From Pratylenchus scribneri (taxonomy: Eukaryota > Nematoda > Chromadorea > Rhabditida > Pratylenchidae), in the NCBI GenBank assembly GCA_030063045.1, contig JAQSEB010000166.1, positions 653,001-717,000 of the forward strand: DNA of 64,000 nt. The letters run 5' to 3'. The position numbers and the translations under genes were made by a program. The notes under the pieces were generated by a model. The model was given only the letters and a program-made list of their open reading frames with translations. It was not told where the DNA came from and ran no database searches. How positions within the stretch are numbered: the first letter of the stretch is position 1; every line of letters begins with the position of its first letter. This document shows, in pieces, positions 33,301 through 44,430 of the stretch.

Positions 33301-34841
33301 GAATCCGCGGATAAAAAATTGACCGGTACTTATTTATATAGTTGGTATCCCATTTTTTGGGGTCGATTTTTTTTCAAAATTTTTTTTTCCATAAATGAAA
33401 TACCAATCGACGCATCTCGACTAGCTATTTACGAAAATATTATTAGTTTCACATAAAACCCCAAAATAATTATGACCTCATGAAAATCGCAGAAGTGAAG
33501 GGTCTCTCCCCCTATGGTCTGATTTCGAAAAATTTTTTCAAAATATTTTTCGGTCAAATTATATACCAATCGAAGCGTCTTGACGAGCTGGTTATGAAAA
33601 TGTCATCATTTTTTAATAAAACTCAAAAAAAGTTATGGCCATTTGGAATGTGCAAATCAGTATTTCATTTGCCCGATAGTAACTTTTTTAATTTTTGAGT
33701 TTTATTAAAAAATGATGACATTTTCATAACCAGCTCGTCAAGACTCAAGACGCTTCGATTGGTATATAATTTGGCCGAAAAAATTTTGAAAATTTTTTTC
33801 GAGTTCACAGACCCATAGGGGTAAGGTACCCTTTACTTGCGATTTTCAAATAGCCATAACTTGGCCGAAAGTGATCAGATGTTCAAAATTTTTACATTTT
33901 CGTTACTAGTTCGTCAAGACACATCGATTGTTATATAATTTGACCAAAAAGCTAAAATAAATTTTGACCCAAAAATGGGATACCAACTATATAAGTACCA
34001 AATTGACCAATCTAAGCAAATGAATAAGGATTCCATTTTAGAAAAGCCAATACCGTTGAAAAGAGTGGACGAAGTGAAAAATACGGACGAAAATAAAAAT
34101 TTTTCCAATATTATTAATGCCAAAACCCCAGAGTCGGAAGTGGAAATATCAAAGGGAATAATAGAAGGGATTGACATGGAACAAAATGAAAGCAGAATTC
34201 ACAGTCCAGAAAAGGAACAACACAAAGAAATTGAAATTGCATCACAAATTTTGGACAAATTAGAAATTCATAAATCAGCGATTGCTAACGAAAAAGAGGA
34301 AAAATCGGGAATTGAAGGAAATTTTAGGAAGGAAATTACTGAAAATGAGCCAAAAAAGTGGATCACAACATTCTATGTGTCTTCGGGCAAAAATAAACCA
34401 CGTAAACATGTGATAATTGTGGAAATTTTGCCAATGAAGAAAAATAAAGACGGAAATTTGGAAGAAATTAAACCGAAAAACTGGAAAAAATGCAATGGAG
34501 AAATTCCGGATCAAAATAAGGAAAAGGGCAAATTCACAGTGGATTGGAAGAAATGCGATCTATCTAATTTTTGGAAATTGGCTTTAGTGGGGAATATTCA
34601 ATTGCCAGTTTTGCAAATGATCATTTCAACTTGGGAATATAATCCATCGACAAGAGGAAAATTTCTGAACAATATGACGGTGAATTTTTCAGTCGAAATA
34701 ACAAATTTTGGTGAAAAATTGAAACAAAAATGGCGAAAATTTTTAAATGGCGGAAATGAGGTGGAAATTAACATTGGAAATCCGAAAAATCCTCAAATGA
34801 AATTTATTAACAACGAAGGAGAAGAAAGTGCGATTTTATAA
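30348..34841 (+). CDS. Secreted modular family member L3 (interrupted by a transposon)
   Basis: Unrecognised family. Proposed exons are 30,348-30,693; 30,740-30,883; 30,927-31,110; 32,058-32,383; 32,421-32,684; 33,083-33,324; then coding resumes at about 34,009-34,841. The signal peptide MKIHQFILVVIIFTPVIVG leads into a helical module (LIAIEECGN...SDCAVKL) and the small helical exon. Later exons are Lys/Glu/Asn-rich and match L4 exon 4 (KHLEGKM...LEGIQMNGKP). The C-terminal domain (TTFYVSSGKNKPRKH, ILPMKKNKDG, KNWKKCNG, VDWKKC, GGNEVEINIGN) is intact. No central ETHF domain was found. A 675-bp foldback element at 33,325 splits an exon, and the frames left and right of it differ by one base, so the gene may be broken unless splicing compensates. 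The 37-nt intron 32,384-32,420 is unusually short. Confidence 0.5.
31419..31977. mobile_element. hAT-like element in an L3 intron (559 bp)
   Basis: The ends TGGGGAACGGATTTT and AAAATCCATTCCCTA are inverted repeats with two mismatches. The flanks ATGATGAC (31,411-31,418) and ATGATGAT (31,978-31,985) match at 7 of 8 positions. The interior is rich in GGCA/AAAAGGCA words and lacks coding capacity. It lies inside the proposed intron 31,111-32,057. Confidence 0.6.
33325..33999. mobile_element. Foldback MITE, family 2 (675 bp), inserted in an L3 exon
   Basis: The ends are GGTACTTATTTATATAGTTGG and its inverse CCAACTATATAAGTACC, extending into TATCCCATTTTTGGGGTC. The 9-bp target duplication AAATTGACC is perfect (33,316-33,324 and 34,000-34,008). 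The interior has two further inverted copies of the shared core (ATACCAATCGAAGCGTC and inverse) and the words CCCCCTATGG / CCATAGGGG typical of this family. Confidence 0.8.
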
Positions 34842-35638
34842 ATGGCACTAATTATTTGAAACTGGCATAAAAAATATTGCAATGGAGAAAGAAGACATTT
34901 TTTAGAGAGATTATTTATCGGGAAATTTTTGTTATTTGATTCCATATGCAGAAAAAATATTCAAATTTTTAATTGGGCATTTTTTTGGATTTGATAATTC
35001 GAGTATAAATCTATAATCTAAAAATTTTGAATTAAATTATTATTGTATTTAGTAAGCATTCTCATTGTCATATCAATCATTGGAATGTCACTTTCCTCCT
35101 CATCAGCGATTCCATTCAAATCAGCCAGTCAGTCGAGAAATTAGTCGAGAATTAACCCAGCAAATCCAGAGTAGTCGATAAATCGAGAGGGACAAATCAG
35201 ACAGATTTATTCCCGCAGGCCTCCGTTCGAGCTTAAGCCCAACTAAAATCCTAAGAAACCTCGGACCTATTCCAATTTTCATTCCAAATATTTCATCTTA
35301 TTCCTACAATTCTGAGCCCAGTTTGCAATCGTTGATTTATTAAATATTTTTACGAAAATGAGAGGCTGAATATTTTTATTTTTACTTGTTTTATGGTCAG
35401 AAAATCTATAAGAAATTTCTATTTCTCAACCTTGAAAACTCTCTAGCGCATAATTTCATAGTAAAAAAGAAAAAAAAATTAATGCAAAAAGTGGTGAGAA
35501 TTGGGGACGAATTAAAAATTATTACTGGAAATTTCCATCAATCATTTTGTCCCATAATTAATGAATAGAAATGAATAAAAAAAATTAACAAGCAATATTT
35601 TATAAAAAATTGCAATCATTTACAAATTTTCAATCATT
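34842..35638. other. Intergenic region between L3 and the phosphatase
   Basis: AT-rich with no gene supported. L3 and the acid phosphatase gene are convergent here, so it should hold both 3' ends. A short plus-strand frame at 35,386-35,568 has no family resemblance. Confidence 0.3.
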
Positions 35639-38600
35639 TCATACAGTAATATGTTTTTCAATCCATTTGTTTGGTTTCAATTCTATTTTTTCCAACTTTT
35701 TTGTTTTATATTTCTTATTTTTCGCCATTTCCTCCACCATCTTCGCCTCCCTTTCATCCCTTTGTTCCTTTGTTTTGAATATTTCTTTCAAATTATTTTT
35801 CCATTCTTTTCGTTCTTTTTCTATATCCTCGACTTCGATTGGATATTCTCTTCCCGCGGAGAAATATTTAAAAATTGCACCTTTTTTAGTGATTTTTGCA
35901 GCAATAAATGCGCCTCCACCGAAAACGGTTCCAGTATCATTTTCTTCCTTTTCCTCTTCATTTTTATTTTTCTTTCCTTCTTTTTCCTTCTCTTTCTTCC
36001 CTTTATCATCTTTCTTCTCTTTCCCTTCTTTCTCCTTCTCTTTATTTTTCTTCCCTTTATCCTCTTTCTTCTTTTTAAGATCCTCTCCTTTTTTCTTTTG
36101 AATTCCGTTTGGATAACTGATGGAAAAAAATAAATAATATTAGCATTCAAAAAGTAGTCAATTCGTGTTCAATTCAAAATCCACCTAATTAAAATCCCAG
36201 TATTTATTTGGTTTTTATCTTCTTTTTTGGTCAACAGGGGAAACGTAAAGGGTCTTCTCCCCCTATGGTTCATCAGGAGCATGGTTAGGATTGGTTTAAA
36301 TAGGGTCAATCAAGGAGTTATTGGTTATCAACTAAGGTAACTCCTAATAACTCTAACCCTAATCTTGATGATAACTAAAGGGGTAAATCTTCATCACAAC
36401 AAAAAAGAGGATTCTAACCAAATAAGTACCAAAATCCCTATACAAATGCCCAAAATCCCAAATTTAAGTCTAAGATTAATAAGCTTTAAATGGATCAGCG
36501 CACTAGCTTCTTAAGACTAAATTTAAGGGTTTTTACCCTCATTGTAAGGATTTGTGAATTTTGGGTATAGTTATTTTTGTAGTGAATAAACCAATTCCTC
36601 TCACCATTTATCGATATGATCCGTCATATAGCTAGCATGTTTCCTTTCCCGGCAATCTTCCAATCTGGATCCCCCTCCGGACACAATTTGAGGCACCATT
36701 GGCCCAATTTCTTCATCCTCTCCATCTACTTCCACCTTTATTTTTTTATTTATTCGTTTAATGTACTTCAAATTGTGTTCATGCCCAGCAATATAGGCTG
36801 TCACCTAAATTTAAAATTCATATAATACACAAAAGTTCGGCATTCCTTACTAATTTTGGTCCCGAAATTTTTTTTGAATTTTAAAAAATCGTTTTTTGAA
36901 TAGGGAGGGTCCGTTTTGCCACATTTTACCATCTTAGTAAGATTATTGTCACTTTAACCATGAATAGACCAAGAACGACCAAAATATATTTTCTAAATAA
37001 TTTTTTAAGAGCATATTATTTGTTCCCTTCTCGGTATTTTCATGGTAAAAGTCGGCAATATCTTACCAAGATGGCATGATATAACGATAACGATGTCAGA
37101 TTCGTATTCTACAACGACAAAACTCTCTCAAAAATTTTTTTGAAAATTTATAAAAAAATTTTGAAAATGTAAAAATTTTTGAAAATTTTAAAAATAATTT
37201 TTTTTGAAAATTTATAAAAAAATTTTTTGAAAATTAAAAAAAAATTTTTTTGAAAATTTAAAAAAATTTTTGAAAATAAAAATTTTTTTTGAAAATTTAA
37301 ATTTTTTTTTTTTGAAAATTTATAAAAATATTTTTTTTCGGGACCACAATTAGTAAGAATGCCCAAAAAATTTTAAACAAACATTGAATTTAATGAAAAT
37401 TTCTTGAAGTTCCTTGGCACACGAGAAGGTACGTTTCCCTTTGGTCACATAAAGTGGATAATGGCCCGCCACAAAGAGGTAAGCCGGTTTCTTTTCATTT
37501 ATCAGGGTCAGCATACTCCTCAACCAATTCAAACTTTCCTCTTTTGCCTTTGTCTTCTCATCACAGGTATCTTCCCTAAGGAAATCCTTTCTGGATGTTC
37601 CGCACAACAAAACAGTGTCAATCATCACAAAAACCACTTCAAATGTATTCGGAGCATTACCCAATTTATAACGGACAATATATTGTTCAGCAGGGAAATT
37701 CCTAAAAATAAACATGTTCAAAACCGTCCGTGGTCAATTCCCAAATAAGCAAAGGACCGTGCAAATGTGGGCTTTTTCGACTTATAATAAATCAGAAGCC
37801 GGTTTTAGACCCTACAAACCTTATACTATTTTGTAGATCTCATCAAGACGCATCGAATGGTATATAATTTGTTATGGTTTGGGCCAAAATTAAAGAGTTT
37901 GAAACCAAAAACTGGAAAAGATGGTTTAAACAGTTTAATATCCTTTAATTTTGACCAAATCATGGCAAATTATATACCATTCGATGCGTATCGATGAGAT
38001 CTACAAAATAGTATAAGGATTGCAGGGTCTAAAACCGGTTTCTGATTTATTATAAATCGAAAAAGCCCACATTTGCACAATTCGGGAATCGTCATAGCAT
38101 CGTTCAAAACATCAAATTAGAATAATTACCAAATGCCCGGGTGCCCTTTCAATTCATAGTCAATTTGGGCCCTGACTCTTTCCCTGGCCTTCTCAAATAA
38201 TTTTGCTCTTCTTTGTTTTTTAATTTCATGTAATTCCGCATTTTCTCTTTTGTCTCTTTTCCCATATTCTTCGATAATTTCTTCCTCCTGCTGCGGAATT
38301 TTCACATTTTTACTTTCATCACTTTTCCGTTTTGGGTTCAAAATTTCATTCTCTTCTTCCGGTGGCACTTTATAATCATTATTTCCCGGTTCTGAATAAA
38401 ACGGAATCCCCAAGGCAGTGTAAAGTTTTAGATAAAGCTGCACCGAAATTTGAAGGGAATTTTTAAAAATGTAGGAATAAAAATGTACCTTAAATCTTTC
38501 TTCCCTATCATCTAGACCAATTCCAGCATCGTAGAAATTATCGCCCAAAAGCAGAACAAAATCCAAATCTTTTTGTGCATACATTTCTTGGATGGCCATT

Positions 38601-39634
38601 GCCACCAGCCATTGGCCCGGTGTTGCAATATGGCCAATTATATTCTCATTTTCGTCGGTGTATTCATAGCCTGAATAAATATTTTGGCATCAATAATAAG
38701 CAATCCCCCCTTATTAAAATATCCGGTCCAATTTATCGGCCATTCGGGCCTATACGCAGAATTTTTGTTTGAGCGGGAGATGTGGGGTACAAAAATTCCC
38801 CGTAGGGATTTTAATTAATAAAAATGCATACCTAACTCGCGATCATACCCTCCCATCTTACCCATTGGGAGGGAAGTCGCCCCCCGTCAACGATAAAAAA
38901 TTCATCAAGGACTGAAACAATTTGGAAAATTTTGTCAACATATCAAAGAGTAAATTTTTCGATATCAACGATATTAATCAAACTAAAATTGGTTTAAAAT
39001 TGATGAAGTTGTGCTCGAAAAGTTATTGAAAACTTGGCTAATTCCAAAGTAAATGTCATTATAAAGGTTTTTTTGGTATAATTCCTTTTTTAATATCAAA
39101 TAGTCTGCTTTAAAAATTGATTGTAAAAATTTCAAAATTGGCCAGTCCTTGAAGAGTTATTCTAGGCGAACAATTTCTCCGTTTATTCAATTGTTTTATT
39201 TTCTAATAAATAATATGTAACTAAAAACCTCCAGTGTCGCCCAAAAGTATAAAGTTGATTTCCTTCTTCACCTCTTGAAAATCACAATCCACTATCCAAT
39301 ATTCATGAATTTCATCAAAATCCGTTATACACCCTTTCTCATCAGGCTTGCGAGATGAATTGGATAATGACGATGGAAATGATTTGCCAAATGAAAATGA
39401 ATTTGATAATGATGAAAACGATTTGGATAATGAATTGGAGAATGAATGGGAAAATGACCGAATTGATGATGGCACTTTTTTCAACCGGTTAACAAATGAA
39501 AGGGTATGGGCCCGAAATGATGATTGCATTCCTTTCAACAATTCTTTATTTTCAGCTTTGCCAAATGCAATGGCAAAAATAGCAGACAAAACGAATGCAA
39601 ATAAAATTAATTTGAAAGGAATTGCAGATGGCAT
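35639..39634 (-). CDS. Purple acid phosphatase (tartrate-resistant type 5-like) with insertions
   Basis: Six exons on the minus strand: 39,634-39,229; 38,670-38,489; 38,437-38,130; 37,701-37,383; 36,804-36,605; 36,116-35,639. The phases agree at every join, giving about 630 residues against 300-340 usual for the family. An N-terminal hydrophobic segment (residues 5-25, signal peptide or anchor) precedes a Ser/Phe-rich stretch. Metallophosphatase motifs are in order: GDTGG (about 132), GDNFYDAG (178), GNNDYK (214), VMIDTVLLCG, AGHYPLY (378), AGHEHN (412). Such enzymes hydrolyse phosphomonoesters at a two-metal centre, usually in lysosomes or outside the cell. Oddities: GNND replaces the usual GNHD, whose His takes part in catalysis. 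A charged helical insertion of about 80 residues follows it, and a long Lys/Glu tract precedes the C-terminal GGGAF segment. Intron 3 contains a MITE (37,725-38,101). Confidence 0.85.
36199..36430. mobile_element. Foldback MITE, family 2, in a phosphatase intron
   Basis: The ends are AGTATTTATTTGGTT and AACCAAATAAGTACC. The 8-bp duplication AAAATCCC is perfect (36,191-36,198 and 36,431-36,438). The interior has GGGTCTTCTCCCCCTATGG, CATCAGGAGCATGGTTAGG and the inverse CTCTAACCCTAATCTTGATG. It lies between the last two exons of the phosphatase gene. Confidence 0.7.
37130..37345. repeat. GAAAATTTATAAAAAAATTTT simple-sequence array in an intron
   Basis: Irregular tandem runs of GAAAATTT(A)nTTTT form a low-complexity tract in the phosphatase intron 36,805-37,382. 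Slippage or secondary structure here may make this intron length-variable. Confidence 0.7.
37725..38101 (+). mobile_element. Foldback MITE, family 1 (MULE-like), copy 4, in a phosphatase intron
   Basis: 377 bp, starting CGTCCGTGGTCAATTCCC and ending GGGAATCGTCATAGCATC. The 9-bp target duplication GTTCAAAAC is perfect (37,716-37,724 and 38,102-38,110). It fills nearly all of the intron between exons 3 and 4 of the phosphatase. Confidence 0.85.
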
Positions 39635-40288
39635 CTTTCTTTTTGTTGGAATGATAAAATGGAATGGACGGTTTTGGAATTTTGATTAATGATTCTGCAG
39701 AGCAGCAATTGACCCTTTAAATAAATATGTGTTCTAAAAAGGACTGAATTGGGCCATTTTGATCAAATCTGGGAGGAATAAATCCAGTCCGTCGCCATCA
39801 AATCCACCATTTTTCTCGAAAAATCAATCGATTTATGCAATCTAGATGGAACCTGCGGCAATTCGCAGCCGGCATTTCTTGCAGTAATGCCCTCCATTGA
39901 TGGCCTCAATAAAAAATCCACCCCTCACCCTCATCCCCCACATTGCCTATTGGCCATCCCCTTCACATTTCCCCCCTCAAACATCTAGTATTGTGGCTTG
40001 TATATTTGCGTTCTATTTTCGATCAGAAAAAACGGAAAAGTGAAGTCATTTATTGGCTCGATGCGCTCGCGAAGCTCTACCGTCTGACCGCAACGCGGCG
40101 TAGGGCATCGCTTTGACTGCGCACACATTGGTATCCAAAACTACCTGCGCAATTCTAACATATATTTTAGTTTGTCAAAATTGTAAAGTTATGAATTTTT
40201 TGCAAAAACATCTGTAGATTTTGAATCAGCTCGTCAAGACGCTTCGTTTAAAGTATAACATGATAATAAAAAATGTTGAACTTATTTG
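39635..40288. other. Upstream region of the phosphatase gene
   Basis: On the minus strand, TATTTAAAGGG at about 39,735-39,715 is a possible TATA-like element roughly 85-100 bp before the start codon. A diverged copy of the shared core (CAGCTCGTCAAGACGCTTCG) occurs at about 40,228-40,248. No gene is supported. Confidence 0.3.
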
Positions 40289-41485
40289 CAGAGATTGGTA
40301 TATATATAGGAAAATGTATATGTATAGGTGATCTATACATATACATATACAATTCTATACATATACATATACATTTACAAGAGGCCATGTATATGTAGAT
40401 GTAGAGTATAGCTGGAAAATATTATGTATATGTAGAGGTGTTTTCCTATACATTTTGCTATACATATAGCTTGATTCTATACATCAAAATTTAAGGGAAT
40501 TTCCTTATTTTTTCTGGCATTTTGTAATTTTTTTTTTCAAAAATTGGTCATTTTTGGCCAAAATTTTTTGCTGCTTGGCAATTTTCGGCCAAATTTTTTC
40601 GTTGCGCGGCCATTTTTGGCTTATTTTTTTTCGCTGCACCGTAATAGGGCCAATTTTTTTCGCTGCGCGTTTATTTAGGGTAAATTTTTTCCACTACAAT
40701 TACCATGGCCCGTAAGTGTATTTTCAATTACTTGGAGATGCAGACCAAATGGGCAAAGAGCAAAATTAGTTCTGAATTTTTAAACCAGAAATTATTCATC
40801 CTTTTGAACAAAAAAATTGATTAATTATTCTCGATATAAACTAGCCCCTTCGGCGCTCTCTTCCGGCTTATAGCTCTTAAAGGGACTGAGCTACATTGTT
40901 GCCAGAATCCATGCAAAATGTTTTTTGTTATTAACCAATTTCGCTGTATCTAGCCCGATTTTGGAGGCATTGTTAACTTAATCCTACATTATCCCTTTTT
41001 ATCCTAATTAATCCCCCTTTATCCGGCTTAATACCTTGCATCCCATGGCCTAATCAAACCATCTTCAGTCTTCACACCTTCGGGGCTCAAAGAGTGGCCT
41101 CCGGCCCTTTCCCCGCCTTAATCACATCATTTCGGTCCTTAATCCCAATAAATCCGGCTTTATCCCTTGATATCTGGCTATATCCCTCACATTTCTCATA
41201 GCCACTTGGAACCATCATAACAAAAAAATGATTAATTATTTTCGCTATAAATTATATATGCATTTATGGTCATCTTAAATCGATAAAAATAAATTTTATT
41301 ATAAAAAAAATTTTGGAAAATGTATAGGAAAATGTATAGAAAATTGCTATACTCTACATATACATATACTCTACATATACATGAAACAAAAAATGTATAT
41401 GTATATGTATACCTAACTATACATGAGGTCATGTATATGTAGATGTAGAGTATAGTTGGCAAATTTCCATGTATACCAATCTCTG
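40289..41485. mobile_element. hAT-like non-autonomous element with TATACATATAC arms (1,197 bp)
   Basis: Terminal inverted repeats are CAGAGATTGGTATA and TATACCAATCTCTG. The 8-bp target duplication CTTATTTG is perfect (40,281-40,288 and 41,486-41,493). Both sub-terminal arms (about 40,300-40,480 and 41,325-41,470) are made of ATACATATACATATAC words and GAGGCCATGTATATG / GAGGTCATGTATATG. The centre has GGCCAATTTTT..CGCTGCGC repeats and GC-richer text near 40,850-41,150. There is no transposase frame. Confidence 0.8.
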
Positions 41486-41894
41486 CTTATTTGACCCATA
41501 GAGTTGACCCCCCACTTTTCGGGGTAAATGAATTTAAAAGTCCCATAATTTTGCCAAAAATGATTGCTTCCAGTAAATTTTCCACATTTTATTCAGCTCG
41601 ATAAACTAATAAAAATAGCTACAAAATGTCTAATTCTGACTTCTGAGCCACCTTTCATAGACACAATTTTTCCTTTTGGTCGTACATAAACAAATGATAA
41701 TAAATCATATTAGACTAGAACAGAAAGGAGAATTACTACTCTTCAGCTTTGTTGTAAGGACTACGGCTCCATAACTCTGGCTCCTGGACCTTTAGAACCA
41801 GAGTCGAAAATTATATGTGCCCCAGTCAGCTCCCAAGCTAGCTTTGTCTACGTATTAATAAACCATTGAAAAATGTTTGATTTGAAGAAAAATA

Positions 41895-42133
41895 GGTACT
41901 TATCCAGCTTGGGTCCCCTTTTTGAAAAGTGAAGGGTCCCCCCTATGGGTCAGCAGGTTTCGGATTGGGGTCATTCTGGAAAAGGTTAGGGATAGGATGG
42001 GGATGGGCTAAAAATCATCTCACGTGTATCCTAAACCCAAAACCTGACACCATCCAAACCCTAACACCCAAAGGGGGGACCCTTCACTTTTTCCATGGTG
42101 ACCGAAAAAGGGGACCCAAACTGGATAAGTATC
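41895..42133. mobile_element. Foldback MITE, family 2 (239 bp)
   Basis: The ends GGTACTTATCCAGCTTGGGTCC and GGACCCAAACTGGATAAGTATC are nearly perfect inverted repeats. The 8-bp target duplication GAAAAATA is perfect (41,887-41,894 and 42,134-42,141). The interior has AAGTGAAGGGTCCCCCCTATGG and the inverse GGGGGGACCCTTCACTTT. It is the cleanest copy of the family. Confidence 0.8.
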
Positions 42134-42673
42134 GAAAAATAAATTTAAAAAAATTAAAAATCAAGAAAAGTTTCATTTTTTAGAGCTAGCTCCCTAGTCC
42201 ATTCTCCATACCCATTGGCAAATTTTGGCTCGAATTTTATAGCTGGAGATGGTGAACGAAGTCAAAATTAGAAAAGATTAGGACGGAGACAAAAATTGCT
42301 GATGCAAATATTACAGCAGGATGGGATCAGCAGATCTTCAATTCGAATTTCGATTTATCATAAAAGGCTCTATTCAAATTTATCGCTCATTTTCAAATTT
42401 CTTTCACATATTCTTTAAAGCAAATATAATTCTATTAACTTTTTTTGGGATAAAGGCCATTCAAAATGAGGACAAAAAAGAAGTCCCCCTTTTCGGTCGA
42501 CCATAAAATAAATCTCTTTGCAAAAAACTGATTGCAAAAGAATCAATCGGATTGCAAAAAATATTATCCCAATAATTAATTTCGAATAGGAAAAAAAACA
42601 CTTCCTCATTCTTGTTCGTTTAAAGAGAATAATTTGCCGTTGTCAAGATTCAACTCATGATCCCATGTCCTAC

Positions 42674-42997
42674 CTACCAACCACTATCCGCTTTATTCCT
42701 CTCTATCCAATAATATCCTCTTCGCCTCTCCAACCAAAAACAACGGATGTAAAAATTACTGTCCGTCAGATTAAACGGAATTTGGTGAGAATGCCATTTT
42801 TTCGGGCCATCCGCAAAAACAGAAGGTCCGTACACGAAGAGGCGCTGCTCTTTAACGATATCCATTTGAGTTAAGGTCCATTTGTGAGTTAGTCTGGCCA
42901 AGAGTAATTCTTTCATAAGCATAAAGTACGGTTTAGAGGGATCCCAATTCGGTAATGAATAATGAAAATGACCGAGAAGTACCAAACGAAATCCCAA
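42674..42997 (-). pseudogene. Unidentified coding fragment
   Basis: A minus-strand open frame of 107 codons begins MGFRLVLLGHFHYSLPNWDP and continues with a protein-like composition (LFVYGPSVFADGPKKWHSHQ; Trp- and Tyr-rich). It has more complex composition than the surrounding repeats, so it may be a remnant of a real gene or a captured exon. No partner exon or motif was recognised. It stops 32 bp before the left arm of the foldback element at 43,029. Confidence 0.25.
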
Positions 42998-43028
42998 CGA
43001 AATCTTTGATGATTTTTAATTGGTTAGC

Positions 43029-43699
43029 CGACATTTGCGACGCAGACTTTTGCGACGCCGACACTTGCGCCGCCGATATTTGCGACTCCCACTTTTACGC
43101 CGTCGACTTTTGCGCCGGAGCATTTGGTCCGCCGACATTTGCGACGCAGACTTTTGCGACGCCTACTTTTGCGCCGTCTCCTAGAAATACGATTAGATTT
43201 TGCAAAACGATGTAAAATAAATCCAAAATTATGATTATTAAACTGTCAAAATTAAAATTATTAATCAAATGAATAAATAAAATTGTTAAATAAATGTTAT
43301 ATAAAAATCCCAAGCATCAATAAACCCAATCATTCAATCCTATTGTTGTTAAACGATATCGTAATGCCTGAGAATGAGACAGCCATGTTTAACCATTGCG
43401 CACATTAGGATTCTGTTGATGAATTCCATTGATTCCTTTTTCGTTAGTTAAGGATTGCTTAATTTGTATGATGCCCATCTTTTGGAAATAGAAAATTATT
43501 CACCCTTTTATTAGTTAATGATATGAGTAATAATTCGGTCCGAAATTTTTTTTAATAAACAATAATTCGTAATACTGTGGGCAGCGCGAAAGTAAGCGTC
43601 GCAAAAGACTGTGTCGCAAATGTCGACGGTGCAAATGCTCCGGCGCAAAAGTTGTCGGCGCAAAAGTCGGCGGCGCAAATGTTCCCGTCGCAAATGTCG
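43029..43699. mobile_element. Foldback element with minisatellite arms
   Basis: The left arm (43,029-43,182) is about ten copies of a 15-bp unit, TTTTGCGACGCCGAC and variants. The right arm (about 43,580-43,699) is the same unit inverted (GTCGGCGCAAAAGT). The extreme ends are exact inverses, CGACATTTGCGACG and CGTCGCAAATGTCG. A 397-bp AT-rich spacer separates them. Inverted arms built from short tandem repeats are known from foldback (FB) elements of Drosophila. No target duplication was resolved. Confidence 0.65.
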
Positions 43700-43724
43700 A
43701 ATCACCTTTTAATTTACGGATTTG

Positions 43725-44430
43725 GTTAAAATCAGCCCAGCTTAAATGTAAAAGCTGGAAAAAAATCGAACATTCCCAATTTCAATAGAAGAGACCAATT
43801 CCAAGGAAGATGGAGCCAAAATCCATTTTCTGGCCAATCAAAGGCCAGGCAAAGAGAAGGGCAATCGATTCTAGGCATCGGGCAAGTCCAAATGAAAGTG
43901 AAGGTTCTGGCCAAGGTCCCTAATGGATGGGCCAAAATCGTGGGCAAAAAAGGAAGGAGGGGTCCAAGGCCAAAAAAAGCGCCCCACTCTGGCCGTCGAA
44001 TTGGCCAATCCCAATGAAAGCCCATTAACAATGCCCCATTCAATCAAAGTCCATAATAGGCCAGATAAAGGGCAAGGCCCCTTCAAATTTTTCTCTTCAC
44101 CCCATCCCTGGCCAAACCTAAAAATCGAAAATAGAAAAATAACAAAGGAATTTGGTCTTTTGTGAGCGCCCATTTTCAAGGCCCATCAAATTGGCCAAAA
44201 TCCCCTCGGCCCATCCAATCAATTACGGCCTGAATTCAGGGCTGACTCCTTGTTTGGCTATTTTTCTTCATTGGCCAAATTACTTTTTCTCCCATGAAAA
44301 GCCTAGGACGAAAATATCACTCAAAATTAATAATGGGATTTTGGTCCTACTTAAATTGGCCAGAAATGATTCTTTTTTAGAGGTACCCAATATCAATATC
44401 CACAAATTCTAGTAATCCCCTGTTAATTTT
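43725..44430. repeat. GGCCAAAATC-rich block upstream of L4
   Basis: The block contains GGAGCCAAAATCCATTTTCTGG, GAAGGTTCTGGCCAAGGTCC, GGCCAGATAAAGGGCAAGGC, CCCTTCAAATTTTTCTCTTC and AAATTGGCCAGAAATG in the same order as the blocks before L1 and L2. It ends about 0.9 kb before the L4 start codon, with the composite element at 44,867-45,241 in between. Confidence 0.55.

Noticed and set aside
35610..36150. Phe/Ser-rich plus frames and an Arg/Lys-rich minus frame
   Set aside because: They are shadows of the Lys/Glu-rich last exon of the phosphatase, which is read in another minus frame and joins in phase with the upstream exon.
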